Shown: positions 33,898-44,735 of the stretch, one piece after another | Position numbering within the stretch: the stretch's first letter is position 1 | Layout of the letters: every line of letters begins with the position of its first letter | Assembly (NCBI GenBank): GCA_027257055.1 | Contig: JAPVLO010000233.1 | Span: forward strand, 3,472,001-3,536,000 | Reading direction: 5' to 3' | DNA: 64,000 nt | DNA from: Cephalopachus bancanus | Lineage: Eukaryota > Chordata > Mammalia > Primates > Tarsiidae | Notes under the pieces: model-generated | The model's input: the letters and a program-made list of their open reading frames with translations, nothing else | What the model was told of the DNA's origin: nothing | Database searches by the model: none | Position numbers and translations under genes: made by a program

Positions 33898-34187
33898 CCC
33901 CACGTGGTGGCTCATGCCTGTAATCCCAGCACTTGGAAGGTGGAGGCAAGGGAATCCCCTGAGCCCAAGGGTTCGAGACCAGCCTGAGCAACTTGGCAAG
34001 ACCTCATCTCTACAATAAATCAAAAAGTTAGCCGGGTATGGTAGCATGTGCCTATAGTTTCAGCTATTTGGAAGGCTGAGGCAGAAAGATCGCCTGAGCC
34101 CAGCAGGTCGAGGCTGTGGTCGCTGCAATAGTGCCTGCACTCCAGCCTGACTGACTCAAAGTAATAAAAATTAAAAAAAAAAAAAAA
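33898..34187 (+). mobile_element. Alu, sense
   Basis: CACGTGGTGGCTCATGCCTG through TGACTCAAAGTAATAAAAAT plus A tail. It lies about 540 bp from the coding exon, on the opposite strand to the gene. Confidence 0.9.
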
Positions 34188-34723
34188 GCAGTTACTGGCT
34201 TAATAGATATGGAGGGGAAGAGCCCAGGGATCTGTTTTGCCTGCATGAACTCAGCAGACACAGCCAACCCTGTTTCAGGATCACCTGGGGAGCCCTGAGT
34301 CCTCGCTCTGAAGGTGACAGCCTAGAGCCAGTGGGGGTACAGAGCTCCTGGACTGCTGTAGGGACAGCGCATCCCTGTGGGGTGCTGAAACTCGTTGCTC
34401 CTACAGCCCTTCCAGTGATGTCCTAAGCACCCGCTTCCTTGAGCCAGAGGCCAGTCTGCTCAAAATAGCTTAGTTCTTGCTCTCTGAAACTGAAACTGCG
34501 ATTCTAAGGGTTGCCAGTCATGGGAGCAGTGAGGCACTTGTGAGAATTTGAACACAAGAAGCTATGAAAGTGCCTTGATAACAGCGGTATTATTATTAAA
34601 TGCCATTTAATGAATCCACCATCCCACCTCAGACACTGATGTTCCCAGGGACATTCCAAAGACTTTTTATTAATGCAGTAAGGGCATGCCACCACGGAGC
34701 CTCTCCAGGACAGGACATCTTAC

Positions 34724-34885
34724 CAGCAGGTGTGGAAGTGGATTTTGGCGCTGGAAGCAAGCTCCTGCGGGGTGCTGTCACGCTGGCAGATGCTGGAGGG
34801 GCCACCCGGCTGGCCCCCTTGGGTGTGTCTTTAGAAGACAGAACTGCCTTCAGAACTGGCTGTTCTTCATTCCCAAAGGTCGAAC
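34724..34885 (-). CDS. MTUS2: Internal coding exon, probably MTUS2 (CAZIP/TIP150), 162 bp
   Basis: Read on the minus strand, this block is preceded by an acceptor (…CTCCCGTAG at 34886-34894) and followed by a consensus donor (GTAAGAT at 34717-34723). It is 162 nt with one frame open throughout (phase 1 in, phase 1 out), so it could be skipped without shifting the frame. The peptide begins [13 protein letters not shown] and ends [14 protein letters not shown]; it is rich in Ser, Pro, Ala and Lys, with no stop, no membrane segment and no coiled coil. I recognise the [18 protein letters not shown] stretch from memory as part of MTUS2, upstream of its C-terminal coiled coil. The paralogue MTUS1 as I remember it lacks this stretch. 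MTUS2 is a microtubule plus-end-tracking protein known to bind EB1 and the kinesin-13 MCAK; basic Ser/Pro regions are typical of microtubule-binding segments. The exon itself is well supported by splice sites, frame and lack of repeat content. The gene name is less certain. Confidence 0.7.
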
Positions 34886-35232
34886 CTACGGGAGGCAGAC
34901 AGTGTGTTAATTATGTCATGAAAAATGAATGGCCCCCTCGCCATTTACATTCGCCAACCAATCCTGGGTCCAGCATCTGCTTTAGAACTTGACCTGCTTC
35001 TTAGTGACCTTGAAAAGTATTTCTCTGGAACTGTATGTGGAAAAGGACCCTCTTTCTTTGGCACTGCAGAAATATCTGTCACACAAATCCCCTGCACTGG
35101 AAGAGGAGGCACAAAAACCAAGGCCAGCCTCACTCTGAAGCACACACATAGTTTGCATGTGTCTTTGTGCAATTCATTTATTTGACAACTCAGAGAATGA
35201 GCAGCCCTCCCCCTGATTTTGAAATGCGGTAT

Positions 35233-35548
35233 AGGCTGGGCATGGTGACTCAAACCTGTAATCCCAGCACCTTGGGAGGCAGGAGGTAAGGGGAATGCCT
35301 GTACCCACAAGTTTGAGAACAGCCTGGGCAACTTGGCAAGACCTCATCACTACAATAAATCACAAAAAATTAGACGGCCATGGTAGTGCAAGCCTGTAGT
35401 TCCGCCTACTTGGAAGGCTGAGGAGGAAGGATTGCCTGAGCCCAGCAGGTCGATACTGGGATGGCTGTGACCATGCCACTGCCTGCGAGCCTGGGTGACA
35501 GAGTGAGACTTCAACTCAAAAAAAAAAAAAAAGAAAAGAAAAGAAATA
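35233..35548 (+). mobile_element. Alu, sense
   Basis: TAGGCTGGGCATGGTGACTC through GAGACTTCAACTCAAAA with an A/AAAAG tail. It lies about 350 bp upstream of the exon in the gene's direction. Confidence 0.92.
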
Positions 35549-37744
35549 TAGTATAAGTGACCCAGAAGTGAGAATAAGAATACACACATCAGCCACAAGC
35601 CCAGGAAGTTTTTTCAGATCTCCCTGAAGTTCCACTCATTTTACCTCCAGAATAAGAGGTTTGGGGTGAGGTAGAGGGGTGGGGAACACAGAGAAAGAAA
35701 ATCTCTTGGAAGCACATGAAAGCTTTTTGCCTGAAAAACTGATGCCTCACCAAACGGGAAGGACCTTGAATTAGAGCCTAGTTTATTTCCATGGCAGCAG
35801 ACACTTATTGATCATTGCAGTTTATTAGTCAATTTAGAAACAGCCCCTTTATCTATAGGACAGATTGTGTATAATCTACTGCTCTAACACTCTGAAGATC
35901 TGGCATTCTGGGATTGTGTTTGTGTCAGATTTAAATACACAAAGTTGCTTGACCTAAACTTTTTTTCTGTATCTTTCCGAATCTTCTGTGGTTTAGACTC
36001 TGGTGAGCTCTTAAAGACAATGACATCACTGTCTACTCTGTTAAAGGATGTCTTCTAAATACATTTTTGAGTACAGCTGTGAGGCCTAATCTATTAATTT
36101 AAAGTGCCTGAATGTACTGAGATTACCGCCTGCTTGGAATAAAATTGTCCAGTCATAGAAACATGACTATCTACCATGAAAAATAAGCAATGACAGCTGC
36201 AAGAAGTATACAGCATTTTAGTAAAAGATTAAATTTTTTGTTTTCATCCTTTTAAAAGGATAATCACAACATTCTATTTTGATGGGGCCTGCCTAAAAAT
36301 GATAACATTATTAAAATGGCTTTAGTGCTCATAACATTCTGGCATTTTATTTAACCATTTTGAGTAAGAGATTGTTGCTTTTCTCTCTCTGGTGACCTGA
36401 AAGTCTGTTTAAAATTCTGGGGATTTGTGTTGTTTCTAAAGAAAAGCATATTCGGGAAGGAAAAATAAAGACTACTATTTCTTAAAACAGAGCCTATGCC
36501 CTATATTCTTAGAAGGTGCTGTGCAAAATGTTTTAATAGCTCTAAATAGAGATAAGAGAATGTATTTGGCTAACACAAATGGAACAAATACACTGAAACT
36601 TCATCGCAAGGATCTGCGTGGTGTCCTGAGGGTCAGATAAGAAAGGATACAGATAAGAATGCATGTTTGAGCCAAACCCAGTCAGGAAAAGCGATGCCAT
36701 GAACTTGCAAAACAGTGAGTCTTTGCTTCTTTTTTTTATTGCAAAGAATATTTTAATATTTTTATTTTTTAAGATATTTTTTATTTTAAAATTGTGGGAT
36801 ACAGTTAAGGGTTAGGTATACAAATATGCATCATTCAGGCACCCTTGTTGATAAGGGGTATCTCCCCGTCCCCCAGTGCACGTACCAGTGCTGTGCTAGA
36901 ACTCTAAAGAATCTCTAAAGGTTTGTAAATTTCAGATGGGGGTGTGGCCCAGTCACTGGGAATATTTCATATGTAATTATCTAATGCCTTGCCTCCTGCT
37001 GACATACTGCCAGAATAATCTATTCACTGAAATGTGTAGCAGAAGCTGAATTGAGCACAAAACCTTTCACGCAGTCTTTTATTTAACAATTTATTAAAAT
37101 TTCTCAAGAAGAGAAATATTTTATATTATTTGTAGAGTTCAAATGCCTTTTTATCAAATCACCGTGCATCTGGCACCATTCTCTTACATGAAATTTATTA
37201 TTCAGTTGAACATGTCAATTTAGAGTTTTGGCTGCTTTCCAGACCGGGAAGCAATTCATCTCTTTGAAGTACAAGTATTGGGGAAGTGATACACTCCCCC
37301 CTGAGAGAGGGCTTGAATTACCAATAAAATAAAATAATATAAAATGCTATTCTTATCTATTAGGGTGGGATACAGCTGGCAATAAACAGTCTCATTCTTT
37401 GCAAACCAGCATAAGTTGGTCAGTAATTAAAGATGCATTATTCAGTAAATGAAAAGTCCTCTGAATTTAGAAATGGCTGTTGAATTCTGTAAATGCTCCA
37501 AGTACTCCCCAGTAATGCTGACAGCATTAAACCATTGCTTGGGGAGAGGAAGAAAACAACTGGAAGTTAACAAGTCACTTACATGAGCCAGAAAAGTACT
37601 CTGGAGAATTCAGCTGGCAGAGTGGTTCACATGGCTAATTTGGACATCTCCAATCGATTCAAATCAATTCTGACCTCAGTGACCCATGCAACCTCTCCAC
37701 GCTCCTGCTTGGGCATGGCACAGCAGAAACACCAGAAAGTGGGT
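35549..37744. other. Unique AT-rich intron with one L1 end
   Basis: Two repeat-poor blocks (about 35550-36720 and 36890-37745) flank the small L1 fragment. Low repeat density this close upstream of the exon could reflect constraint, but no motif cluster stood out. Confidence 0.45.
36725..36890 (-). mobile_element. L1 3'-end fragment, antisense, same lineage as the full-length L1
   Basis: TTTTATTTTAAAATTGTGGG, ACAGTTAAGGGTTAGGTATA and CATTCAGGCACCC match the complement of the last ~130 bp of the L1 at 16294-22696. A strongly 5'-truncated insertion with an A-rich tail on the left. Confidence 0.8.
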
Positions 37745-37985
37745 TCATGGTGCAGGTCTGGGAACGAGACTGACTGGCAGGGTGAGAATACCACCTCCGC
37801 TACCGACTACCTCTCTGCACCTCTGTTTCTTCATTCATAAATGAGAATAATGATAATCAACCTCCTAGAGCTGTTATGGAGAATTAAAAGAGCTAATGCC
37901 AGGGGATTTTTTAAAAACCCAATGCAAGAGTGAGTGAGCACAAGAAAGCACCTAGTGTCTGGTGTATGGTATGCTCTTATGTGTA
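37745..37985 (+). mobile_element. MIR, sense
   Basis: GTTTCTTCATTCATAAATGAG, CCTCCTAGAGCTGTTATGG and AAGCACCTAGTGTCTGGTG. Confidence 0.65.
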
Positions 37986-38144
37986 ATTAACGAATGTGCT
38001 GATTTTAAGTTCTGTGGCTAGTCATTGCCACAAATCAGTTTTTCATAGGAGCCTGGAAATATTCAAGGATTTTTCACCCAAATATGTGTGTTTTATTTTA
38101 TAAGTAATGCCTTTTATTTTATAAGACACATAAAATATGTGTTT

Positions 38145-38375
38145 TATTTTAGTTTTTAAAATTTTTATTCCAATAGCTTTAGGAGTACAAGTGGTTTTTG
38201 GTTACATGAATGTATTGTATACTGGTGAAGAATCTGGGCTTTAAGTATGCCTGTTATCCCCACTAGTTCACATTGTACCTAATAGGTGATTTTTTACCCT
38301 CACTTCCTTCTCACCCTCCTCCTTCTGAGCCTCCAATATCCCCCATATCATTCTCCCTGCCCTTGCAGACCCAGA
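38145..38375 (-). mobile_element. L1 3' UTR fragment, antisense
   Basis: TTTTTATTCCAATAGCTTTAGG, GGTTACATGAATGTATTGTA and CCTTCTCACCCTCCTCC resemble the complement of an L1MA/L1PB 3' UTR. It abuts a sense L1 segment at 38385. Confidence 0.6.
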
Positions 38376-38384
38376 GCTTAACTC

Positions 38385-38935
38385 CTGAGCTTGATAAACG
38401 AATTCAGTAGTCTCAGCTTACAAAATCAACATACACAGTATCATTAGCACTGCGATACATCAATAATGACCAAGCTGAGATTCAAAGCAATAACTCAATC
38501 CCAATTATAATAACTGCCCAAAAAACCCACCTAGGAATATATTTAACCAAGGAGGTGAAAGATCACTACAAAATACTGGTGAAAGAAATCATAGTGGACA
38601 CACACAGATGGAAAAGTACTGCAGGATTAATACCAAATGGGCTGCTGTAAGTGAGAAGAACAGGATGGACAGAGGTAGATCCAGTAACACCTGCAGGATG
38701 GAGGACTTGAGAGAAGAGGGGGGTATGACTATCTTAAAGACATATGATCAACTATTTCAGACACAGAAAAAGGTGAGAATAATAACATGATGACACTTCA
38801 TCGATAAGGGTACCCGATCTCAAACCAGGTGAAGTGGGGACCAAAGTGAGGTCCAAACTTTACCTACACAATGACCATTTGTATACCTAACCCTGAATTG
38901 ACCCATATCTTTAAAATTAAAAAAAAATTTTTTAA
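38385..38935 (+). mobile_element. L1 fragment, sense, with internal deletion and A tail
   Basis: ORF2 sequence (CCACCTAGGAATATATTTAACC; AAGGAGGTGAAAGATCACTA) jumps to a 3' UTR (GACCATTTGTATACCTAACCC) and an A-rich tail near 38912-38928. Together with the antisense piece on its left it could be a 5'-inverted insertion or two separate insertions. Confidence 0.65.
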
Positions 38936-39086
38936 GCCCCAGAAACCACAGTGGACCACCAAGCTTAAGAAGGATGAAATATCACCAATTACATCAGCAG
39001 TGAGATTGGCGGGACACAGGGACGTTTGCTCAACTCTCCTAAATATTCAGAACTGCTTTCCAAATTGCTTGCTGCAATTCACACAA

Positions 39087-39333
39087 ACCACAGGTGGTGA
39101 ATGTAGCATGGTCAGGCTTTAATTCTGGTAATCAGTCTACCATGACTGGTTTTAATTTATAAGTCTCTGACAGGTGATGGGGTTGAGACTTTTTTTCTTA
39201 CAGTCATTAGCTATTCAAGCTTTTTCCTTCCATAAGATGCCTGTTCATAACTTTTGTCCATTTTTCTACTGAGGTGTTTTGCCTTAGTTCTTTGAATATT
39301 CTGGATACAGATCCTTTATTGGATATGTGTTTT
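39087..39333 (+). repeat. ~248-bp inverted repeat, left arm (L1 sequence)
   Basis: Reverse complement of 40671-40918 at roughly 80-85% identity by eye; shared blocks include CCTTCCATAAGATGCC, CATTTTTCTACTGA and TTGCCTTAGTTCTTTGAATATTC. It ends at the Alu insertion point. Confidence 0.82.
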
Positions 39334-39334
39334 A

Positions 39335-39616
39335 TTTTTTTATTCTTATTTTTTTTGAGTTGGAGTCTCACTCTGTTGCCCAGACTGGAGTGCAGTGGCC
39401 ACTCCCAGCCACCACACCCTCGACCTGCTGGGCTCCAGCGATCCTTCCGCCTCAGCCTTCCAAATAGCTGGAACTACAGGCACGCGCTACCACGCCTGGC
39501 TAATTTTTTGATTTATTGAAGAGATGAGGTCACGCCAAGTTGCCCAGGCGGGTCTCGAACCCGTGGGCTCAGGCAATCCACTCACCTCAGCCCCCCAAGG
39601 CGTGGGATTACAGGCT
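39335..39616 (-). mobile_element. Alu, antisense, slightly 5'-truncated, with target-site duplication
   Basis: Poly-T plus GAGTTGGAGTCTCACTCTGT; it stops at GATTACAGGCT, about 15-20 bp short of the full 5' end. The duplication GGATATGTGTTTTA (39321-39334 and 39617-39630) shows it inserted into an antisense L1. Confidence 0.94.
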
Positions 39617-40299
39617 GGATATGTGTTTTAAATATTCTCCCAGTCTTTGACTCATTTTCACATTAAGGTACTTTCAGAAGTTTTTCATGTTAACACAATT
39701 TTTTATGACTTTTTCCCTCCTAATTTGTACTTTGTATATCTTTTTTTATGTTGAAAAGAATATTATTAATATTCAAGATAGTTTCATTTCTGAGATACAA
39801 TGATAATTTAGCTTTAGAACTAAGATAAGAACAACAGGCTTCTCATCAGAACTTTATAAGCCCAAGACACAGAAGTGACATCTTGGAAGTACTGAAAAAA
39901 ATCAATACATTTATGACATGAGAAATTAACGAAGAATGACACAGCCCTAGACACAGAAAAAGCATTTGTTCAAATTCAATATTGATTCTTGATTCTTGAT
40001 TCAAGCTCTAAGCAAACAAAGAATAAAAGGCAAATTACTTGATGTCTTAAAGGAGTCTATAAAAATATGGAAAATATAATTGACAGTATAATGTTTGTGT
40101 GTCTTATACTTTCATTCCCTGTCCTGATATCATAAATATGTTCTAGGCAGACTTCTAAAAGTTTTAAAGTTTTGCTTTTTACATTCAGATCATGAATCCA
40201 CCTGGAACAAGGCATGAGGTAGAGACTGAATTTGTGTTGTTGTTTTCTACATAGACAGTGGCTCCCAGCCTTGTGTATTCAATATTCTAATGTCTCTGC

Positions 40300-41010
40300 A
40301 ATATCCACAGAGCCAGCTGTTGTATGCTAACTTTCCATTCAGACATGATTCATGAGGCTAGGCCAACAAACATGCCCCAAATTTCAGTAACTTAGCACAA
40401 CAAGTTTATTTTTGAACATGAATCATCTATGATCTACAACAGGTTCTCTGGATGGTCTGCTGTCCTGGGAACTCTCCTCTAAGTAGAACTCAGGGACCTG
40501 GGCACCCTTCATCTTGTGCTTTTGCTCTGCTCAGGGGTTCTTAAGAAACCTTAACATTCAGCTGATAGATGGGGAAAATGAATTGTTCATGGGAGGATCT
40601 TGTAGGTCATGCCTGGAAATGGTATGTGCCACTTCCGCTTTTGACCTACTGGCTGGCATGGGAGCACATATAGCATGCATATCTAGTAGAGGATCAGTAC
40701 TCAGAATATTCAAAGAACTAAGGCAAAACATGTCAGTAGAAAAATGGGCAAAAGTTATGAATGGGCATCTTATGGAAGGAAATAAGTTGAACAGCCGATA
40801 ACTATATGAAAAAAAGTCTCAATCCCATCACCTATCTGAAACTTACAAATTAAAGCCAGTATGTTCAATTGATTGTCAAAATTAAAATCTGACCATGCTA
40901 CATTCACTACCTGTGGTTAGTCATTGAGGCCAGCAAGGGAAGCTGGGAAATGTAATTTAGTTTATGCCCAGGAGGAAAGAGAAATGGTTTGATGAACAAA
41001 TGCCCAGTCT
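40300..41010 (-). mobile_element. Old LTR- or MER-type repeat, antisense, split by an L1 segment
   Basis: Complement reads CATTTCCCAGCTTCCCTTGC … GCGGAAGTGGCACATACCATTTCC … AATAAACTTGTTGTGCTAAGTTACTG, an order I know from a common mammalian LTR-like repeat whose name I cannot give confidently. A 248-bp L1 piece (40671-40918) interrupts it. Confidence 0.45.
40671..40918 (-). repeat. ~248-bp inverted repeat, right arm inside another repeat
   Basis: An internal L1 segment without L1 3' end or A tail, in the middle of an unrelated LTR/MER-type repeat. Absence of a tail argues against ordinary L1 retrotransposition. Confidence 0.8.
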
Positions 41011-41149
41011 CTTTCATACGAAACTCCATTTCTGAGTTGTTTATCTCATTGATCTGCTTGTCTATCACTGTGCCAATGCCACACTGCATTTATTTAGTAC
41101 AATGTAAGATCAGTCTTGGTGTACTGAACTCATGCAAGTACCCCCGAAC

Positions 41150-41290
41150 TTGAATCTTTATTTAAAAAATTATCTTGACTCTCCTTGACCCTTTATTCTT
41201 GTATACAAATTCTAGACTCTGCTTGTCAAGTTCCATGAAAAATGGTCCACATTTTCAATAGACACAATTAGTCTTTGTTTTTTCAATTGA
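41150..41290 (-). mobile_element. Old L1 fragment, antisense
   Basis: CTTGACTCTCCTTGACCCTTT, then ACAAATTCTAGACTCTGCTTGTCAA, matching antisense L1 ORF2 order. Confidence 0.5.
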
Positions 41291-42139
41291 AGCATAATTG
41301 AAGGAAGATCAGACACAGATGTAAAATCAGCAAACACTCTGCTCAATAATTATATTCTAGGACCACGTTACATGATAGAGATACAAAGAAGGCTTAGTAT
41401 CATGGAAAGATAAACATCAAATGAATGGTTCCAAAGGAAGGCAAGCACTACTCCACAGAGAAACAACATTTATGAGGATATTTTGGGTGGTAGCCATGCT
41501 GGCATTTAGTGGGTGGGGCTGTCAATACCTCTGTTCAGAAGTCATACAGAAATGTAAGAGACCATCGAGGACAGAGGTTAATAAGTGCTACGTGAAGGGT
41601 ATGAGGTAGGGAAAAAAGACAACAAGTTCAGCAATCACAAGTCATAGAGGAAGTTTCCCTATTGTATTCTAACTAATTGAGCTGGCTACCTGACAGCTCA
41701 TTCTCCTTAATCCCCTTCTTTTGTTCATGACAGAGGTACTGTATGCATTTTTCCTATCATAATCACCAAAGCATGAAAGTATTCCACTGATCATAGCTTC
41801 TTGCTTCACTGCTGAACGGTAGCCATCTTTTGTATACATCTGAATCATCATATCATTAACTTACCATTGAGAAGGTAAGATCTTCATTAGAGTGCAGTAA
41901 AAGATACACAATAAGTGAACATTTGCAAGGTATCTATTCTACATGATTACAGAATCCAGTTGGGTCTAGTTCAATACGTAAACCAAATCTTTACATTTTT
42001 TCTCATTAAAGTGTCAGGACAACCAGGATCTTTCAGTATTAGATCCTTGGGGAAAAGAATTCTTCTTATTCTTCCTCCAGGGACAGCTCAGTTCATTCCT
42101 CACAGTGCTTGGACACCCTGAGCGAATCAATTGTGTCTA
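41291..42139. other. Unique intron, nothing recognised
   Basis: No repeat family, gene or structured RNA was recognised between the short antisense L1 piece and the sense L1M. Confidence 0.45.
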
Positions 42140-43325
42140 TCAAAATCTCGTGGAGATGAACCCCTACCTCACACCATATGAAAAACTAATTAAAATAGAT
42201 CAAAGACCTAAATATAAGGGCCAGAATATAAATCATTGAAGAAAACAGGTGTAAATCTTAATGATCTTGGATTAGGCAACGGTTTCTTAGAGATGACACC
42301 TAAAACAAGCAACTTCAGAAAAACTAGACTGCATTTTGAGTGTCAGGGGACACTGTTGAAAAAGTGAAAAGATAGCCCACAGAACTGGAGAAAATATTTG
42401 CAAATCACATATTTTATACAAATCTAGTATACAAAATACATAAAGAACTTTTAAAAACTGAACAATAAAAAGACAATAAATTACCAAATAAGCATAGAAT
42501 TTGAATAGACATTTCTCCAAAGAAGATATATAAATGGCCCCCCAAAAGCACATGGAAAGGTGCCCACTAGTCATTAGGATAAAGCAAAATGAAACTGCAA
42601 TGAGATACTACAAGGATAGCTATAATAAAAATAGACAGTAACAAGTATTGATGGAGATGAGGAAAAATTAGAACCTTTATACATTGCTGTAGGATTGTAT
42701 AATGGTGCAGCTGCATTGGAAAATAGTTGGTAGTTTCTCAAAATGTTAAACAAAGAGTTTCCATGTGACCCAGTCATTCTATTCCTAGATATATGCCCAA
42801 GAGAATTGAAAACATATGTCCACACAAGAATCTGTGCATGAGTGTTCATAGCAGCCTTATTATAATGACCAAGAAGTGGAAGCAATTCAAATGTCCAGTG
42901 AATGAATGAATGGATGAACTGAATGTGGTATATCCAAATAATGGAATGTTATTCAGCCAGAAGAATGAATAAAGTACTGGCACATGATTTTACAACACGC
43001 ATGGATCTTGCAAACATTAGGCTAAATGAAAGAAGCCAAGCAGAAAAGGACACTTGTTGTATGATTCTACTGATATGCATTGTCTAGAATAGACAAGTCT
43101 GGCAAGATAAAAAGTTAGTTAGCGACTGTCAAGGGCTTGGAGGAAAGGGAAAAGAAGCATGACTGTTAATAGGAATGAGATTTCTTTCTGTGGTGATGCA
43201 TCTGTTCTGAAATTAGATAGGGGTGACGGTGCATAACCTTGTAAAAATGCTGAAAGCCACTCAATGGCATGCATCAAAAGGGTACATTTTGTGGTATTTG
43301 AATTATTTCTCAATGAAAATAATCT
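42140..43325 (+). mobile_element. Old L1 (L1M-type), sense, ORF2 end and 3' UTR
   Basis: CTCACACCATATGAAAAACTAA, CAGAACTGGAGAAAATATTTGC, CATTTCTCCAAAGAAGATATA, TGGAATGTTATTCAGCCAG and GGGGTGACGGTGCATAACC occur in normal L1M order over 1.2 kb. Frame destroyed by many changes. Confidence 0.85.
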
Positions 43326-43689
43326 TACCCATGCTTTTTTCCCCCCCTAGATCCCATGGTTGGCACAATTTCCCTAAATTGTTATTCAGCTCTGTGTCTC
43401 TCTCCTGAGGGTCTCCTTGTATTCTTTTTACATGTAGTTTTTATTCCTATTCTCTGTCCCACACCCCTGTATTGTGACAAGAATCCTGATCAGTTCTGTC
43501 TTCTGAGGGTGTCCTCTTACACAATACGAGAATATTCCTCAAGCCCACTATCGTGTTCCATTCATTACAGCGGAACGGCCAGACTCCTATTGACAGAGAG
43601 ACCTGCTAATGTCTGTCCATGTTGCCACAGCCCCTAGACAAGGGCATGGCAAGGGCTCAAGCGCTCCTGTGCATTCCTAAACAATATTC

Positions 43690-44300
43690 CTGAAAGCTAA
43701 TTTAAAAAATTTAAAAAGCTAATAAAAGCTTCCCCTTATCTCCTATGCACTCCCAGTAAGTAGCTTCAGGGGATCCTTGACTTTCCTTCAGACTATGCTT
43801 GATCAACTGAAAGGTACAAATCCTCTTTTTACTCCCTTTTTCTGAGTAGTCAAAAGTTTGAATAATATGGTATCAATGTAACCATAAGCCTTGTGATTTG
43901 TGTAACTTTTGTATCACTGTAATCATAAGTTCTGTGATTTGTATAACTTTTGTGTAATGCATGATGTCTTAGAACTTGTAAACTCCATTTACCCTATGGC
44001 AAACTTGATAACGCTTCTGTCGGGCCCTATGAAATACCTTTGATACCTGGCACCAGGACGTCTGGATCGAAAAATGTCACTCTAGATAAATGCAGCTGGA
44101 ATTCAAGTTCTGTACAATGCTCTGCTGGTCACATGGCTAACGTATAGGTACTAACAACTCTGGACTTATAAAAATGAACTGTAAAAGCCTAAAGGGTAAG
44201 CAGAACCTTTTTAGAAAGACCTGCTCCCTGGATTCGAACTCAGACATAAACTTCTTTCTACCGTTCCCTGCTCCTTATCAGTATCAAGGGTGGCCAGACC
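43690..44300 (+). mobile_element. Possible retroviral-type LTR
   Basis: The block has a TATA-like CTTATAAAAATGAACTG, CCTGGATTCGAACTCAG and ACATAAACTTCTTTCTACC in the order of an ERV1-like LTR, and an internal 41-bp tandem duplication (43870-43952). No coding region and no confirmed ends, so this is tentative. Confidence 0.3.
43870..43952 (+). repeat. Tandem duplication, 41-bp unit, two copies
   Basis: TATCAATGTAACCATAAGCC … TGTAACTTTTG is followed at once by TATCACTGTAATCATAAG … TATAACTTTTG, with about six differences. Confidence 0.82.
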
Positions 44301-44402
44301 ATGTGAGGAGAGTGATATTAGTTTATCTGTAAATGCTTTTACTCTTCTCAGCAGTTCCTACAAAATGAGGTGAGAATTGAGTTGCCTTGGTCCTACATTT
44401 CT

Positions 44403-44735
44403 GTTATGTTACTGAATGTGTCCACCCCAAAGTTTAGATGTTGTCAATGTGATCGTAGTAAGAGGTGGGAAATTTGGGGTGATAAGGTCGTGAAGGCTCT
44501 TCCCTTCCTAATGGGATTAAGGTCCTTATAAAAGAGGCTTCGCCCAGCATTTGGCCTACTCGCCCTTCTGTCTTCCCTCTGCCACGTGAGGACACCCTCA
44601 CCAGACAACATACTGGCCCTTGACCTCAGACTTCCTGGCCTCCCTCTAGAACTGTGCGAAAACAAATCTCTGTTCTTTATCAGTTACCCAGTCTGTGGAA
44701 TTTTGTTACAGCAACACAAGGAGGACTAAGATAAC
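44403..44735 (+). mobile_element. MaLR-type LTR (MSTB/MLT1), solo
   Basis: Starts TGTTATGTTACTGAATGTGT and ends GCAACACAAGGAGGACTAAGATA. Inside are CTTATAAAAGAGGC (a possible TATA-like signal), CACGTGAGGACACC and CAGTCTGTGGAATTTTGTTA. Only LTR sequence remains. Confidence 0.87.

Larger units (their letters stand above)
1..34723 (-). other. Intron downstream of the MTUS2-like exon
   Basis: No further exon of the same gene was recognised below the 162-bp exon. The sequence is repeats plus unique AT-rich intron. The next coding segment I would expect (Lys/Asp-rich, then the coiled coil) is not seen, so the intron probably extends past position 1. One minus-strand pseudo-exon candidate (24366-24421) lies within it. 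Confidence 0.55.
39030..40260 (-). mobile_element. Old L1, antisense, carrying an Alu
   Basis: CATTTTTCTACTGAGGTGTTTTGCC, TTCTGGATACAGATCC and, after the Alu, GTTTTGCTTTTTACATTCAGATC. Continuous antisense ORF2 order either side of the Alu at 39335-39616. Its 39087-39333 part recurs inverted at 40671-40918. Confidence 0.7.

Noticed and set aside
34724..34885. Assignment of the exon to MTUS1
   Set aside because: My recollection of the MTUS1 protein contains no such segment, and a lone exon in more than 60 kb fits the much longer MTUS2 gene better; a protein search could overturn this.
34600..34992. Plus-strand 130-codon frame over the exon
   Set aside because: Shadow of the minus-strand exon; no splice sites on the plus strand and the recognised peptide is on the other strand.
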